A stretch of DNA of 30,413 nt from CAYLSO01 sp964386525 (GTDB lineage Bacteria > Eisenbacteria > RBG-16-71-46 > DASYSL01): NCBI GenBank assembly GCA_964386525.1, contig CAYLSO010000036.1, positions 1 through 30,413 on the forward strand, given 5' to 3'. Under the pieces are notes generated by a model, which saw only the letters and a list, made by a program, of their open reading frames with translations, searched no databases and had not been told where the DNA came from. A program made the translations under genes and the position numbers. The number at the start of each line of letters is the position of its first letter. Position 1 is the stretch's first letter. This document shows positions 17,901 to 24,717 of the stretch, piece after piece.

Positions 17901-18762
17901 CCAGGATCATCACGTCCACGCCCGGCACCGCGGAGGCCAGCGCGTAGGCCTGGTTCTCGCCGGGCTCCTGGCCCGGGGTCTCGCGGCCGGTGGTGGGATC
18001 GCGCTCGAGGCCCATGTGCGCCAGGACCACCACCACGTCGCAGCGCTCCTTGCCGCGCAGCACCGGCACCCACTGCCGGGCCGCGGCCACCGCGTCGGCG
18101 AACTCGAGGCCGGGACGCTTGCTTTCTTCCACCACGACCGGCACCCCCGGCGTCGTCAGCCCCAGCACGCCGACGCGCACCCCGTGCGCGGTGAACACGC
18201 GGTACGGCTCGAACGCGGGCCGGCCGCCGCGCAGCGTGTTGGCCGCCAGCCAAGGGAAGGCCGCCGACCGGCGCGCCGCCTCGAGGGCGCCCCATCCGTA
18301 GTCGTACTCGTGGTTGCCCACGGCCATGGCGTCGTAGCGCAGGAGGTTCATCGCCGCCGTCACCGGGTGCGGGCGGCCCGCCGGCTGCGCCTGGTACGCC
18401 ATCACCAGCGCGGTGCCCTGCGTCGCGTCGCCGGCATCGAGCAGCAGCGCCTGCGCGTCCTGCGCCCGCGCCTGGGCCACCAGCGTGGCGAGCTGCGCCA
18501 GGCCGCGTGGCTCGACCGCGCCGGTGACTTCGTCCTCGGCGACCAGCTGCGCGTGCACGTCGGTGGTGTGAAGCAGCGTCACCGTGGCCTGCTCCGCGGC
18601 GCGTGCCGGGGCGGGCGCCGCCCAGGACGCCCAGGCCAGCAGCGCGGCGACGAGCGGCGCGGCGGCAAAGCGCGGCGCAGCGGCAAAGCGCAACGCTGCG
18701 GCGCGGAGTTCGACACCGACAAACCGGCGCGAGCCGGCGGAGGAGGCGTGGGCGACCTGCAC
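14941..18762 (-). CDS. Tandem fusion of two 5'-nucleotidase/metallophosphoesterase modules with SLH-like linker, exported
   Basis: The 1273-residue protein carries two complete UshA-like modules. Module 1 has TT-D68-V-H70, DAGDATQGT, GNHEYDYG, AHMG and GHTHE, then a 5'-nucleotidase C-terminal domain. Residues about 584-682 resemble S-layer homology repeats (RFPDVPPEWSDAVGRAERVG). Module 2 has TT-D781-F-H783, DGGDCFQGT, GNHEFDW, MGHLPG and GGHSHN, then its own C-terminal domain (NDFMAQGGDGYKVF). Family members hydrolyse extracellular nucleotides, 2',3'-cyclic nucleotides or UDP-sugars. I start at GTG 18762 because AAGGAG lies 6 nt upstream; an ATG at 18807 would add 15 residues and lacks such a site. 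The signal region is about residues 30-57. The usual family length is 500-600, so this is a doubling. Its stop overlaps the amidase stop in a shared CTAG. Confidence 0.92.
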   Translation of the reverse strand: MQVAHASSAGSRRFVGVELRAAALRFAAAPRFAAAPLVAALLAWASWAAPAPARAAEQATVTLLHTTDVHAQLVAEDEVTGAVEPRGLAQLATLVAQARAQDAQALLLDAGDATQGTALVMAYQAQPAGRPHPVTAAMNLLRYDAMAVGNHEYDYGWGALEAARRSAAFPWLAANTLRGGRPAFEPYRVFTAHGVRVGVLGLTTPGVPVVVEESKRPGLEFADAVAAARQWVPVLRGKERCDVVVVLAHMGLERDPTTGRETPGQEPGENQAYALASAVPGVDVMILGHTHEAVDSVTVNGVLLTQAGRRAEKLGLVELRLTRERPRDRWRLESRAAELRPVAADTPADPALTALAAPYREAARAWLDQPLGRSAGVFDAPRGGLADSPLLDLVHAAQRKYGKAEVSLASLAGAGARLPAGEVRMRDLVPLYAYESSVVTLELTGKQLREVLEHAALYFAPYDFGRSPGSLTDPGVLAYNFDSADGVDYVLDLTAPAGQRVRDLRYLGRPLDDQRTLKVAVNSFRAAGGGGYTMLRGTRELARTKEGLRDLLARYLGEAGPVRPRTDRNWRLAPAFAAHPARATFERLARLGVWSEAEAKSIDPDAPLARGRYAAWLGSAYGAAGTAAAAPVKGRPRFPDVPPEWSDAVGRAERVGVFVETRGDLLHASDPLDLLTAVDWTVHGAAGGSLPRVVAGLEPPPGAPAAGPTRQPVPPELRPARAPSAYGKGRLPQAVAQYAADRDFLDGWDPAADPATLTAADGARLLAAARYPLVSILWTTDFHGAFQLRERDRDTNRPLGSSAVLAAYLARERARNLHGTLLLDGGDCFQGTMLSNLSYGRPVIVQMNRLGYDASAVGNHEFDWTVDTLVARVRQARFPFLSANLFEKRRGQLPPWVKPYEVFERHGVRIAVLGFSTVETPTTTLPHNVVDYEFRQAAAIAREWLPKLRTGGADAVVLMGHLPGSQDSAGTRFRGELAELGRAVEGEDALLGGHSHNFVNGKLDGVPILIAGSHARAVGRVDLVVDRRAHRVAESSPQLTLTYADAIAPDPAMAAFVDSIAAEIRPLAERVLCAAPRALTRNRRAESTLGDWVADAMRARAGADVAMQNPGGLRADIDAGPVTVQDVFEVMPFDNRIATVRLTGAQLLDAVEHSVGGASCPQVSGIRFEFDPSRPARERVVQLTLADGRRVDPGAIYLVATNDFMAQGGDGYKVFAQGQDLRVSDDLVRDALVADCEARGRRGEALDFRLDGRIQAVGAGAAEERPVPATQKR

Positions 18763-18805
18763 GGAGGGCTCCTTTTTGCGAGGGAAACCGCACTTCATCG
18801 CGGCC

Positions 18806-18835
18806 ACGGTACGAGCCGCGTCAGGTCGCGGTCAA
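18806..18835 (-). promoter_or_regulatory. Candidate promoter for the double 5'-nucleotidase gene
   Basis: On the minus strand TTGACC (18835-18830) is followed, 18 nt later, by TACCGT (18811-18806). Five of six -35 and three of six -10 bases match. The start codon at 18762 would lie about 37 nt from the predicted transcription start. Confidence 0.35.
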
Positions 18836-18896
18836 GGCAGGGGCGGCGCTCGCGCGGCGCCGGCCGTGAAAACGCCGTCAACTCACCCTATCCGGC

Positions 18897-18926
18897 TTGA
18901 CCCGCCGCGACGCGCCCCCCTAGACT
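18897..18926 (+). promoter_or_regulatory. Likely sigma-70 promoter for the Cys-rich HMA-like gene
   Basis: TTGACC (18897-18902) and TAGACT (18921-18926) are separated by 18 nt. The predicted leader to the start at 19012 is about 80 nt. It faces away from the nucleotidase promoter. Confidence 0.55.
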
Positions 18927-19011
18927 TGCCGATATTCGATCTCGTGTAGCTGCCCCGACACGGCCGTTGCGGGGCTGTCCATCAGCGCCCCTCGAGGGCC
19001 GGGAGGATTCA

Positions 19012-19617
19012 ATGCGCAGATTCGTGCTCGCCGCTGCCGCGCTCGCCTTCATCGCCGCTGCCGCCGCCAACGTGCTGGCCTGCGACCAGGGCAACGCGAA
19101 GGCGTCGGCCGCCAAGGCTGCCTCGTGTTCCGGGGCCAAGGCTTCCACCGCTTCCTCCTGTCCCGCGGGCAAGACCTCTGCGACCGTCCTGACCGGCTCC
19201 GGCGGCGGCTGCTCGTCCGCCAAGACCGGCACGGCCAACGCCGGCGCCGGCTGCAGCGCGCACTCGGGCGCCATGGCCGCCGGCGGCGCTTGCCCGGCGG
19301 GCTCGATGGCCTGCTGCAAGGGCGACGAGAAGTGCGCCAACTACGTGATCACGGTCGTCGACATGGACGACTGCTGCGCCGAGAAGATCGAGAAGGCCCT
19401 GTCGGGCGTGAAGAACGTCCAGGCCGTGTACGTGGACGCCGAGGCGCACAAGGCGTGGGTCTGCACCGGCAAGGCGAAGTTCGACAGCAAGGCGGCGGTG
19501 AAGAGCGTCCAGAAGGCCGGCTTCAAGCAGGTCAAGTACGCGGGCGTCGACAACGAGCACTGCGTGCACGAGATGAAGGCGGCCAAGCAGAAGGCCGCGG
19601 CGGACAAGGCTTCGTAG
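19012..19617 (+). CDS. Exported cysteine-rich protein with degenerate heavy-metal-associated (HMA-like) domain
   Basis: The 201-residue protein starts at an ATG with GGGAGG 5 nt upstream and has a signal peptide of about 23 residues (ending VLA, then C). Residues about 25-105 are a low-complexity Ala/Ser/Gly/Lys region carrying regularly spaced cysteines. Residues about 108-185 look like an HMA fold (NYVITVVD ... VQAVYVDAEAHKAWV ... AAVKSVQKAGFKQV). In place of the classical M-x-C-x-x-C loop it has M118-D-D-C121-C122-A-E-K-I, a vicinal cysteine pair. Thirteen cysteines are present in total. Metal (copper, zinc or mercury) binding in the periplasm is a reasonable inference, but the changed motif makes specificity uncertain. 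A lipobox is not convincing. A strong terminator follows. Confidence 0.82.
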   Translation: MRRFVLAAAALAFIAAAAANVLACDQGNAKASAAKAASCSGAKASTASSCPAGKTSATVLTGSGGGCSSAKTGTANAGAGCSAHSGAMAAGGACPAGSMACCKGDEKCANYVITVVDMDDCCAEKIEKALSGVKNVQAVYVDAEAHKAWVCTGKAKFDSKAAVKSVQKAGFKQVKYAGVDNEHCVHEMKAAKQKAAADKAS

Positions 19618-19667
19618 TTCGGGGGTCGCGATAAGGCGTGGCCCCGAGTAGGAGCGGGGAACGGCAC

Positions 19668-19693
19668 GGGGCGGGGGCGAAAGCTCCCGCCCC
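19668..19693 (+). terminator. Rho-independent terminator after the Cys-rich gene
   Basis: GGGGCGGGGGC and GCTCCCGCCCC form an 11-bp stem (one G-U) closed by a stable GAAA tetraloop, followed by TCTGTTTT. It lies 50 nt after the stop and is the clearest intrinsic terminator in the window. Confidence 0.88.
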
Positions 19694-19720
19694 TCTGTTT
19701 TCGGCTTCCGGCGCGTCCCC

Positions 19721-20809
19721 TCAGGACCCCCCGCGCCACTCCGTCCAGGCGCTCTTCGGTGTGCCGTCGCTGGCGCGCAGCCCGAGGTTGCCGAGGTAGG
19801 CGCGGAAGCCCGGCGTGTCGAACCCGTAATAGCCCACCAGCGTGTCCACCACCGCGGCGGGCATGTCGGTGTAGAGGAACCAGTTCGCGAACAGCAGATC
19901 CGAGCGGGAGCGGCCGGCGGCGGCGGCGCGGAAGCGGCGCACGAAGTCGGCCTGCAGCGAGTCGCTGCTGCCGTTGAGCGGCGAGGAAGAGTAGCCGATC
20001 TCCTGCAGGGCCCAGGGCTTGCCGCCGGCGCGCAGACCCATGTACGTGAAGTCGCCCTCCAGGGTGCCCGGCGGGCGGTGCGCGAAGTCGGTGCCGTTCT
20101 GGAAGGGGTAGTAGGTGTAGACCACCACGTCGCTGGCCGCGTTGAGCTGGTCGCCGAGGCCGGCGTTGAAATTCTGGATCGGACTGGTCGTGCTCACGCC
20201 GACCGCGAGCCCGGGCAGCGCCGCGTGGATGCGGATCACCTCGCGCTGGTAGGTGGCGAGGAAGGCCGGGAACTCGCCGGGGTGGAGCCCGAAGTAGATG
20301 TCCACCTCGTTGCCGATCGCCAGCGCCACCAACGGGTACTGCGCCGCCACCGCCAGCAGCGAATCCACCAGGGCATCCAGGCGCGCCACCACCTGGCCGT
20401 CGTCGAACGGCCGCCCCGCGAGATCGGGCGGCAGCCGGTTCACGTTGGTGTCCACGACGCGCAGATTGAGGTAGGCCACGAAACCGAGGCCGCGCAGCGC
20501 CGCCGTGGCGGAGCGCACCGCGCTCACGTCGATCTGCCCCGGGGCGGGCTCGAGATCCGTCCACACGTAGCTCAGGTAGACGAGGTCGGCCCCGGTGGCC
20601 CGGGCGGTGAGCAGGGCGCTGCCCAGCGACTCGGGCGGGGCGCCCTCGGCGGCGTTGGGCGTGAGGCCGATGTAGGTGGTCTTGAGAGCCGGCCCCGGGC
20701 TGTCGTCTCCGGAGCAGCCGGCGACGGCCAGGGCGAGGGCGCCAAGCCAGGGCAGCAGGGCGGGGCGCAGCGGGCTCCGGGAGCGCGGGCGATCGGTCAA
20801 GGTCGGCAT
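19721..20809 (-). CDS. Lipoprotein with TIM-barrel, clan GH-A-like glycoside hydrolase fold
   Basis: The 362-residue protein has a basic n-region, a hydrophobic stretch and the lipobox VAG-C32. The body shows alternating strand/helix motifs of a TIM barrel. Two conserved acidic sites fit clan GH-A: N167-E168 (AIGNEVDIYFG, end of strand 4, acid/base) and E270 (LQEIGYSS, strand 7, nucleophile). The spacing of about 100 residues is right for this clan. The family resembles GH53-like or beta-galactosidase-like proteins, but I cannot fix a number. It would act on extracellular polysaccharide at the membrane. The ATG at 20809 has no visible Shine-Dalgarno sequence; a leaderless start or another start is possible. 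It diverges from the operon at 20931. Confidence 0.75.
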   Translation of the reverse strand: MPTLTDRPRSRSPLRPALLPWLGALALAVAGCSGDDSPGPALKTTYIGLTPNAAEGAPPESLGSALLTARATGADLVYLSYVWTDLEPAPGQIDVSAVRSATAALRGLGFVAYLNLRVVDTNVNRLPPDLAGRPFDDGQVVARLDALVDSLLAVAAQYPLVALAIGNEVDIYFGLHPGEFPAFLATYQREVIRIHAALPGLAVGVSTTSPIQNFNAGLGDQLNAASDVVVYTYYPFQNGTDFAHRPPGTLEGDFTYMGLRAGGKPWALQEIGYSSSPLNGSSDSLQADFVRRFRAAAAGRSRSDLLFANWFLYTDMPAAVVDTLVGYYGFDTPGFRAYLGNLGLRASDGTPKSAWTEWRGGS

Positions 20810-20894
20810 GGCGGCAGGATGGAGAGGGGTCGGTATGGCGTCAAGCCGGTCGCGGCGGGAGCCTGGCGGCCGGGCGGCCGCCCGAGCGACGGAT

Positions 20895-20930
20895 TTGCCT
20901 CGCCGCGCGCGGGACAGGTATCTTGTCCCC
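20895..20930 (+). promoter_or_regulatory. Promoter of the seven-gene operon, probably leaderless, with inverted repeat over the -10 box
   Basis: TTGCCT (20895-20900) and TATCTT (20919-20924) are 18 nt apart. The start codon ATG begins 6 nt after the -10 box, at the expected transcription start, so the mRNA may be leaderless; no Shine-Dalgarno is visible. The inverted repeat GGGACA (20911-20916) / TGTCCC (20924-20929) covers the -10 box and could be an operator. Confidence 0.5.
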
Positions 20931-21851
20931 ATGACCTCTCTAGCCAGCAGGTCCTGCCCCGACTGCGGTACGCGGAACCCGCTCGACGCCACCGCCTGCG
21001 CCGAGTGCAACCATCCGCTGGCGCCCATGGCGAACCTCGAGACGCCGACGGCGGGCGCCGAGGACCCGCCGGCGGGCGCCGGCGCTCCGCCGGCCGCGGC
21101 CCCTCCCCATGCCGGCCTAAGGCGGCCGCGTCGGCGGGCCTCCAGCGGCGGCCTCGCCGGTTCCCGCAGTGTCACCGAGGAGCCGGGCAGGGTCATCCCC
21201 CGCCGCCGCCACGCGCGCGTCGCGCTCTTCGGCATCGGCGGGGGGGAGGGCGACCAGTCCGGCGGGGCGCCGTCGTGGATCTGGTTCGCGGTCGCCGGCG
21301 CCGCCCTGGTCATCGCGGTGATCGCCGCCATCGGCATCACCTCGCAGAGGCCGCCCTTCGCCATCTCCAACGCCACCCCCGAGCAGGCCCACTACGCCGA
21401 CTCGCTGGCCCAGGCGCTGGGCCGCGACTCGCTCGATCTGGCGGCCAACGTCGGTCTGGGCAACGTGCTCTACGACACCGGCGACTTCGCCGGGGCGGTG
21501 CGCTACTACCGCCGCGCCCTCGCCGCCCATCCCGATCTCCCCGACGTGCGCGTGGACCTGGCCGTGTCCCTGCACCAGTCGGGCCATTCGCCGGAGGCGA
21601 TCGCCGAACTGCAGCAGGTGATCACCGCGCATCCCGAGCACGGCATCGCGCGCATCGACCTGGGGATCGTCTACGAGTCGGTCGGGCGGCTGGCCGACGC
21701 GCAGGCGGCCTACCGCTCCATGGAGAGCCTGCCGCTGACCGCCGACCTGCGGGCCGCACTCGCCGAGCGGCTGAGCGGGCTCGAGCAGAAGCAGCGGGCC
21801 GCCGCCCAGCAGCCGGCCGGTCCTGGGGAGCGGCGCCGGGCCCCGCGGTGA
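20931..21851 (+). CDS. Zinc-ribbon, single-span membrane protein with periplasmic TPR repeats
   Basis: The 306-residue protein opens with a four-cysteine zinc ribbon (C9, C12, C23, C26; CPDCG ... CAECN). A Pro/Ala/Arg-rich linker leads to one membrane span (about 116-137, WIWFAVAGAALVIAVIAAIGI). TPR-like helical repeats fill residues about 150-290 (LGNVLYDTGDFAGAVRYYRRALAAHP, then LAVSLHQSGHSPEAIAELQQVITAHP, then LGIVYESVGRLADAQAAYRSM). The N-terminal zinc ribbon would face the cytoplasm and the TPRs the periplasm. TPRs usually bind partner proteins. It is the first gene of the operon, and its TGA overlaps the GTG of the sensor kinase (GTGA). A role as a scaffold or adaptor for the kinase is inference. 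Confidence 0.85.
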   Translation: MTSLASRSCPDCGTRNPLDATACAECNHPLAPMANLETPTAGAEDPPAGAGAPPAAAPPHAGLRRPRRRASSGGLAGSRSVTEEPGRVIPRRRHARVALFGIGGGEGDQSGGAPSWIWFAVAGAALVIAVIAAIGITSQRPPFAISNATPEQAHYADSLAQALGRDSLDLAANVGLGNVLYDTGDFAGAVRYYRRALAAHPDLPDVRVDLAVSLHQSGHSPEAIAELQQVITAHPEHGIARIDLGIVYESVGRLADAQAAYRSMESLPLTADLRAALAERLSGLEQKQRAAAQQPAGPGERRRAPR

Positions 21852-23311
21852 GCGCTGCCGCCTCCGTGCCGCGCTTCGCCCGCCTCGCGGCGGGGTTCGC
21901 GGTAGCCGTCTGCCTGGTGGTCGGCGCGACCGCCGTGTGGACGGTGTGGCGGCTCGAGCGCGCGCTCGAGCGCGAGCTGGCCGGGCGTCTCGAGGCGGTG
22001 GCCGTGGCCGGCGCCACGGCGGTCGATGCCCGCAAGCTCGTCGAGTTGGCCGTCGACGGCCCCGATGGCCTGGCCTACGGCCGGCTGCAGCTTGACATGG
22101 AGCTGGTGCGCGCCAGCGCCAAGGCCAACGACGTCTTCCTCCTCGGGTGCGACGGCACGGTGCTCTTCGATCTGGTGCGCGAGAGCGAGGTCGGGCGGCG
22201 CTCGCCGCGGTTCGCCGCCGAGCGGGCCGCAGCCACCGCGGCGCTGGCCGGCGAGCCGGCCACGACGCGGCTCTACCGCGCCGGGGAGTTCGTCGTGAAG
22301 ACCGGCTTCGCGCCGGTGCGCCGCATCGACGGTGAGGTGCTGGCCGTGGTCGGCGTCGAGGCGGGCGCCGATTTCCTCCAAGTCCTGGGCGAGATGCGCC
22401 GCAACCTGCTGCTCGTGCTGCTGCCGGCGGTGGCGGCGATGCTGTTGCTGAGCGCGCTGTTCGTGCGCCTGAGCCTTGCCCGCCAACGGCTCGAGCGCGA
22501 GTCCGCGCGCCGCGAGAATCTGGCGGCCGTGGGCGAGCTGGCGGCGACCCTGGCGCACGAGGTGCGCAATCCGCTGGGCATCATCAAGCGCTCGGCCGAG
22601 CGGCTGAAGCGGCATTACCAGGGTCCGGAGCCGGAATTGCTGGACTACGTCAGCGAGGAGTGCGACCGGCTGGCGGACACGGTGCGCCGCTATCTCGACT
22701 TCGCCCGCCCGGCGCCCTTCGGCGAGCGCTTCGGCGACGCCGAGGCCGCGCTGCGCGCCACCGCCGCGCTGCTCGAGCCCGAGTGCCGGGAGCGGCGGGT
22801 GGATCTGTCGGTGGCGGTGGACGGCGGCGGGCCGTGGCGCGTCACCCTCGGCGCCGAGCCGCTCAAGCAGGCGCTGCTCAACCTGATGCGCAACAGTCTC
22901 GAGGCCTTCGCGGCGGCCGACGGCGCGCCGCCCGAGGGCTCGCGGCCGGCCGCCGGCGTGGCCGAGCGGCGGCGGCGCCTGACGGCGCGGCTGGCGCGCT
23001 CGCCGCAGGCCGTGAGCCTGAAGCTCGAGGACAACGGGCCGGGCATGGACCGCGAGACCTTGCGGCGCTCCCGCGAGCCGTTCTTCACCACGCGCGCCCA
23101 GGGCTCGGGGCTCGGGCTGGCCATCGTCGAGCGGCTGGTGCGCGACTCGGGCGGCCGCGTGCGCGTCGCCTCGGCGCCGGGCCAGGGCACCGCCGTCACC
23201 CTGCTGCTCAAGCCGGCGCCGGGGGCGAAGACCGCGGCGGCGGAGAAGACCGCTGCGTGGGCGAAGGCGGCGCCGGCCTCGCCGCCCCCGCCGGAGGGGA
23301 GGGACGCATGA
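21848..23311 (+). CDS. NtrB-like sensor histidine kinase, two membrane spans
   Basis: The 487-residue kinase has membrane span 1 at about 13-31, an extracytoplasmic sensor region of about 155 residues, and span 2 at about 195-215. A HisKA domain with the phosphoacceptor H237 (LAHEVRNPLGIIKRSAERL) follows. The HATPase domain has the N box (NLMRNSLEAF), G1 (DNGPGMD), F box (PFFTT) and G2 (GSGLGLAI). An Ala/Lys/Pro-rich tail ends the protein. It starts with GTG, overlapping the TGA of the gene before it; its own TGA overlaps the next ATG. In NtrB-type systems the kinase phosphorylates a sigma-54 activator, and the next gene is one. The signal sensed is unknown; the sensor region has no family I recognise with certainty, although a Cache-like fold is possible. 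Confidence 0.93.
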   Translation: MSAAASVPRFARLAAGFAVAVCLVVGATAVWTVWRLERALERELAGRLEAVAVAGATAVDARKLVELAVDGPDGLAYGRLQLDMELVRASAKANDVFLLGCDGTVLFDLVRESEVGRRSPRFAAERAAATAALAGEPATTRLYRAGEFVVKTGFAPVRRIDGEVLAVVGVEAGADFLQVLGEMRRNLLLVLLPAVAAMLLLSALFVRLSLARQRLERESARRENLAAVGELAATLAHEVRNPLGIIKRSAERLKRHYQGPEPELLDYVSEECDRLADTVRRYLDFARPAPFGERFGDAEAALRATAALLEPECRERRVDLSVAVDGGGPWRVTLGAEPLKQALLNLMRNSLEAFAAADGAPPEGSRPAAGVAERRRRLTARLARSPQAVSLKLEDNGPGMDRETLRRSREPFFTTRAQGSGLGLAIVERLVRDSGGRVRVASAPGQGTAVTLLLKPAPGAKTAAAEKTAAWAKAAPASPPPPEGRDA

Positions 23312-24717
23312 CCGCGCCGCGCCTGCGGGTGCTGGTGGTGGACGACGAGGCGCGCCACGCCGATCTGCTGGCGCGCGAGCTGCGCGACCGCGGCTACGAG
23401 GCAGTGACGGCCTCGTCGGGCCGCCAGGCGCTCGAGCTGGCGGCGCGCGAGATCTCCGACGCCGTGGTCACCGACCTGCGCATGCCGCCGCCGGACGGCC
23501 TCGAGGTGCTGCGCGAGCTTCGGCGCCAGCGGCCGCAGACCGCGGTCATCCTCATGACCGCCTACGCCGACGCGCGCACGGCGGTGCAGGCCATGCGCGA
23601 GGGCGCCTACGACTTCCTCGCCAAGGATCCGGCTCCCGACCCCGACGAGGTGGCGCTGCGTCTGGAACGGCTGGCCGAGGAGAGAGCGGCGCGCGCCGAG
23701 CGCGAGCAGCTGCGCGGCGAGGTGAGCGCCCTGCGCCGTCAGGCCTTCGCCGTGGTGGGCGAGAGCCCGGCTCTGGCGCACGCCGTGAGCCTGATCGAGA
23801 AGGTGGCGCCGACCCCGTCCACCGTGCTGCTCACCGGCGAGACCGGCACCGGCAAGGACCTCTTCGCGCGCGCCATCCACACGCTCTCCCCGCGCGCCTC
23901 CGGGCCGTGGGTCAAGGTCAACTGCGGGGCGCTGTCCGAGCCGCTGCTGGAGAGCGAGCTGTTCGGGCACGAGCGCGGCTCGTTCACCGGCGCGGTGGCG
24001 CGCAAGCTGGGACGCTTCGAGCTGGCGCACGGCGGCACGCTGTTCCTCGACGAGGTGGGGGAGCTGCCGCTGGCCCTGCAGGTGAAGCTCCTGCAGGTCA
24101 TCGAGGAGAAGGCCTTCGTGCGGGTCGGCGGCCGGGAGACGCTCACCGCCGACGCCCGCATCGTGGCCGCCACCAACCGCGACCTCGAAGAAGAGGTGAA
24201 AAACGGGGCCTTCCGCCCGGATCTCTTCTTCCGGCTCAACGTCTTCCCGGTGCGGCTGCCGCCGCTGCGCGAGCGCCCCGGAGACGTCTTGCGGCTGGCC
24301 GATTTCTTTCTCTCGCGGGCGGGCTCGCCGCCGGATAAGCTGTCGCCCGCAGCGCGGCGGGCGCTGGAGGAGTACGGTTTCCCGGGCAACGTGCGCGAGC
24401 TGGAACACGTCCTCGAGCGCGCCCTGATCCTGGCCGGGGCGGACCCGGTGGGTCCGGAGATGCTCGAGCTGCGCGGCCCGCGGCGCACCCCGGCGCCCGC
24501 CCCGCTGCCCGAGATCCCGGAGGAGGGCCTGTCGCTCGAGGAATTGGAGCGCGGGCTGATCCTGCAGGCGCTCGAGAAGGCGCGCGGCAACAAGAGCCGG
24601 GCGGCGCGGCTTCTGGGCCTGACGCGCCGGACGCTGTATTCGCGTTTGGAGAAGCACGGCCTGCGCCCGCCGGGGGAGACCCCGGACGCCGACGCGGAAG
24701 GCCGGGAGACGCCATGA
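23308..24717 (+). CDS. NtrC-type response regulator, sigma-54-dependent activator
   Basis: The 469-residue regulator has a receiver domain with the DD pair in LVVDDE, phosphoacceptor D56 (VVTDLRMP) and a conserved K (FLAKD). The AAA+ domain shows Walker A G177-ETGTGKD, the sigma-54 contact loop G224-S-F-T-G-A (the usual GAFTGA with A to S), Walker B GTLFLDE and an arginine-finger region (FRPDLFFRLNVFPVRLPPLRER). A Fis-type HTH ends it (LEKARGNKSRAARLLGLTRRTLYSRLEKHGL). It starts at ATG with GGAGGGGAGGG upstream and overlaps the kinase stop by 4 nt. It should activate sigma-54 promoters in response to the kinase. Target genes are not identified here. GSFTGA occurs in some functional activators, so activity is likely kept. 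Confidence 0.96.
   Translation: MTAPRLRVLVVDDEARHADLLARELRDRGYEAVTASSGRQALELAAREISDAVVTDLRMPPPDGLEVLRELRRQRPQTAVILMTAYADARTAVQAMREGAYDFLAKDPAPDPDEVALRLERLAEERAARAEREQLRGEVSALRRQAFAVVGESPALAHAVSLIEKVAPTPSTVLLTGETGTGKDLFARAIHTLSPRASGPWVKVNCGALSEPLLESELFGHERGSFTGAVARKLGRFELAHGGTLFLDEVGELPLALQVKLLQVIEEKAFVRVGGRETLTADARIVAATNRDLEEEVKNGAFRPDLFFRLNVFPVRLPPLRERPGDVLRLADFFLSRAGSPPDKLSPAARRALEEYGFPGNVRELEHVLERALILAGADPVGPEMLELRGPRRTPAPAPLPEIPEEGLSLEELERGLILQALEKARGNKSRAARLLGLTRRTLYSRLEKHGLRPPGETPDADAEGRETP

Noticed and set aside
15304..18900. Very long plus-strand ORF opposite the nucleotidase gene
   Set aside because: The product is Arg/Gly/His-rich with no domains; the minus strand carries all nucleotidase motifs. 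It is a GC-rich antisense shadow.
20078..21847. N-terminal extension of the histidine kinase frame back to 20078
   Set aside because: It would overlap the zinc-ribbon/TPR gene and the GH-like lipoprotein; the GTG at 21848 with a GTGA overlap is the sensible start.
22160..23300. Idea that the kinase lacks its catalytic domain because of the Ala-rich insert before G1
   Set aside because: N, G1, F and G2 motifs are all present in order; the insert is a variable loop.
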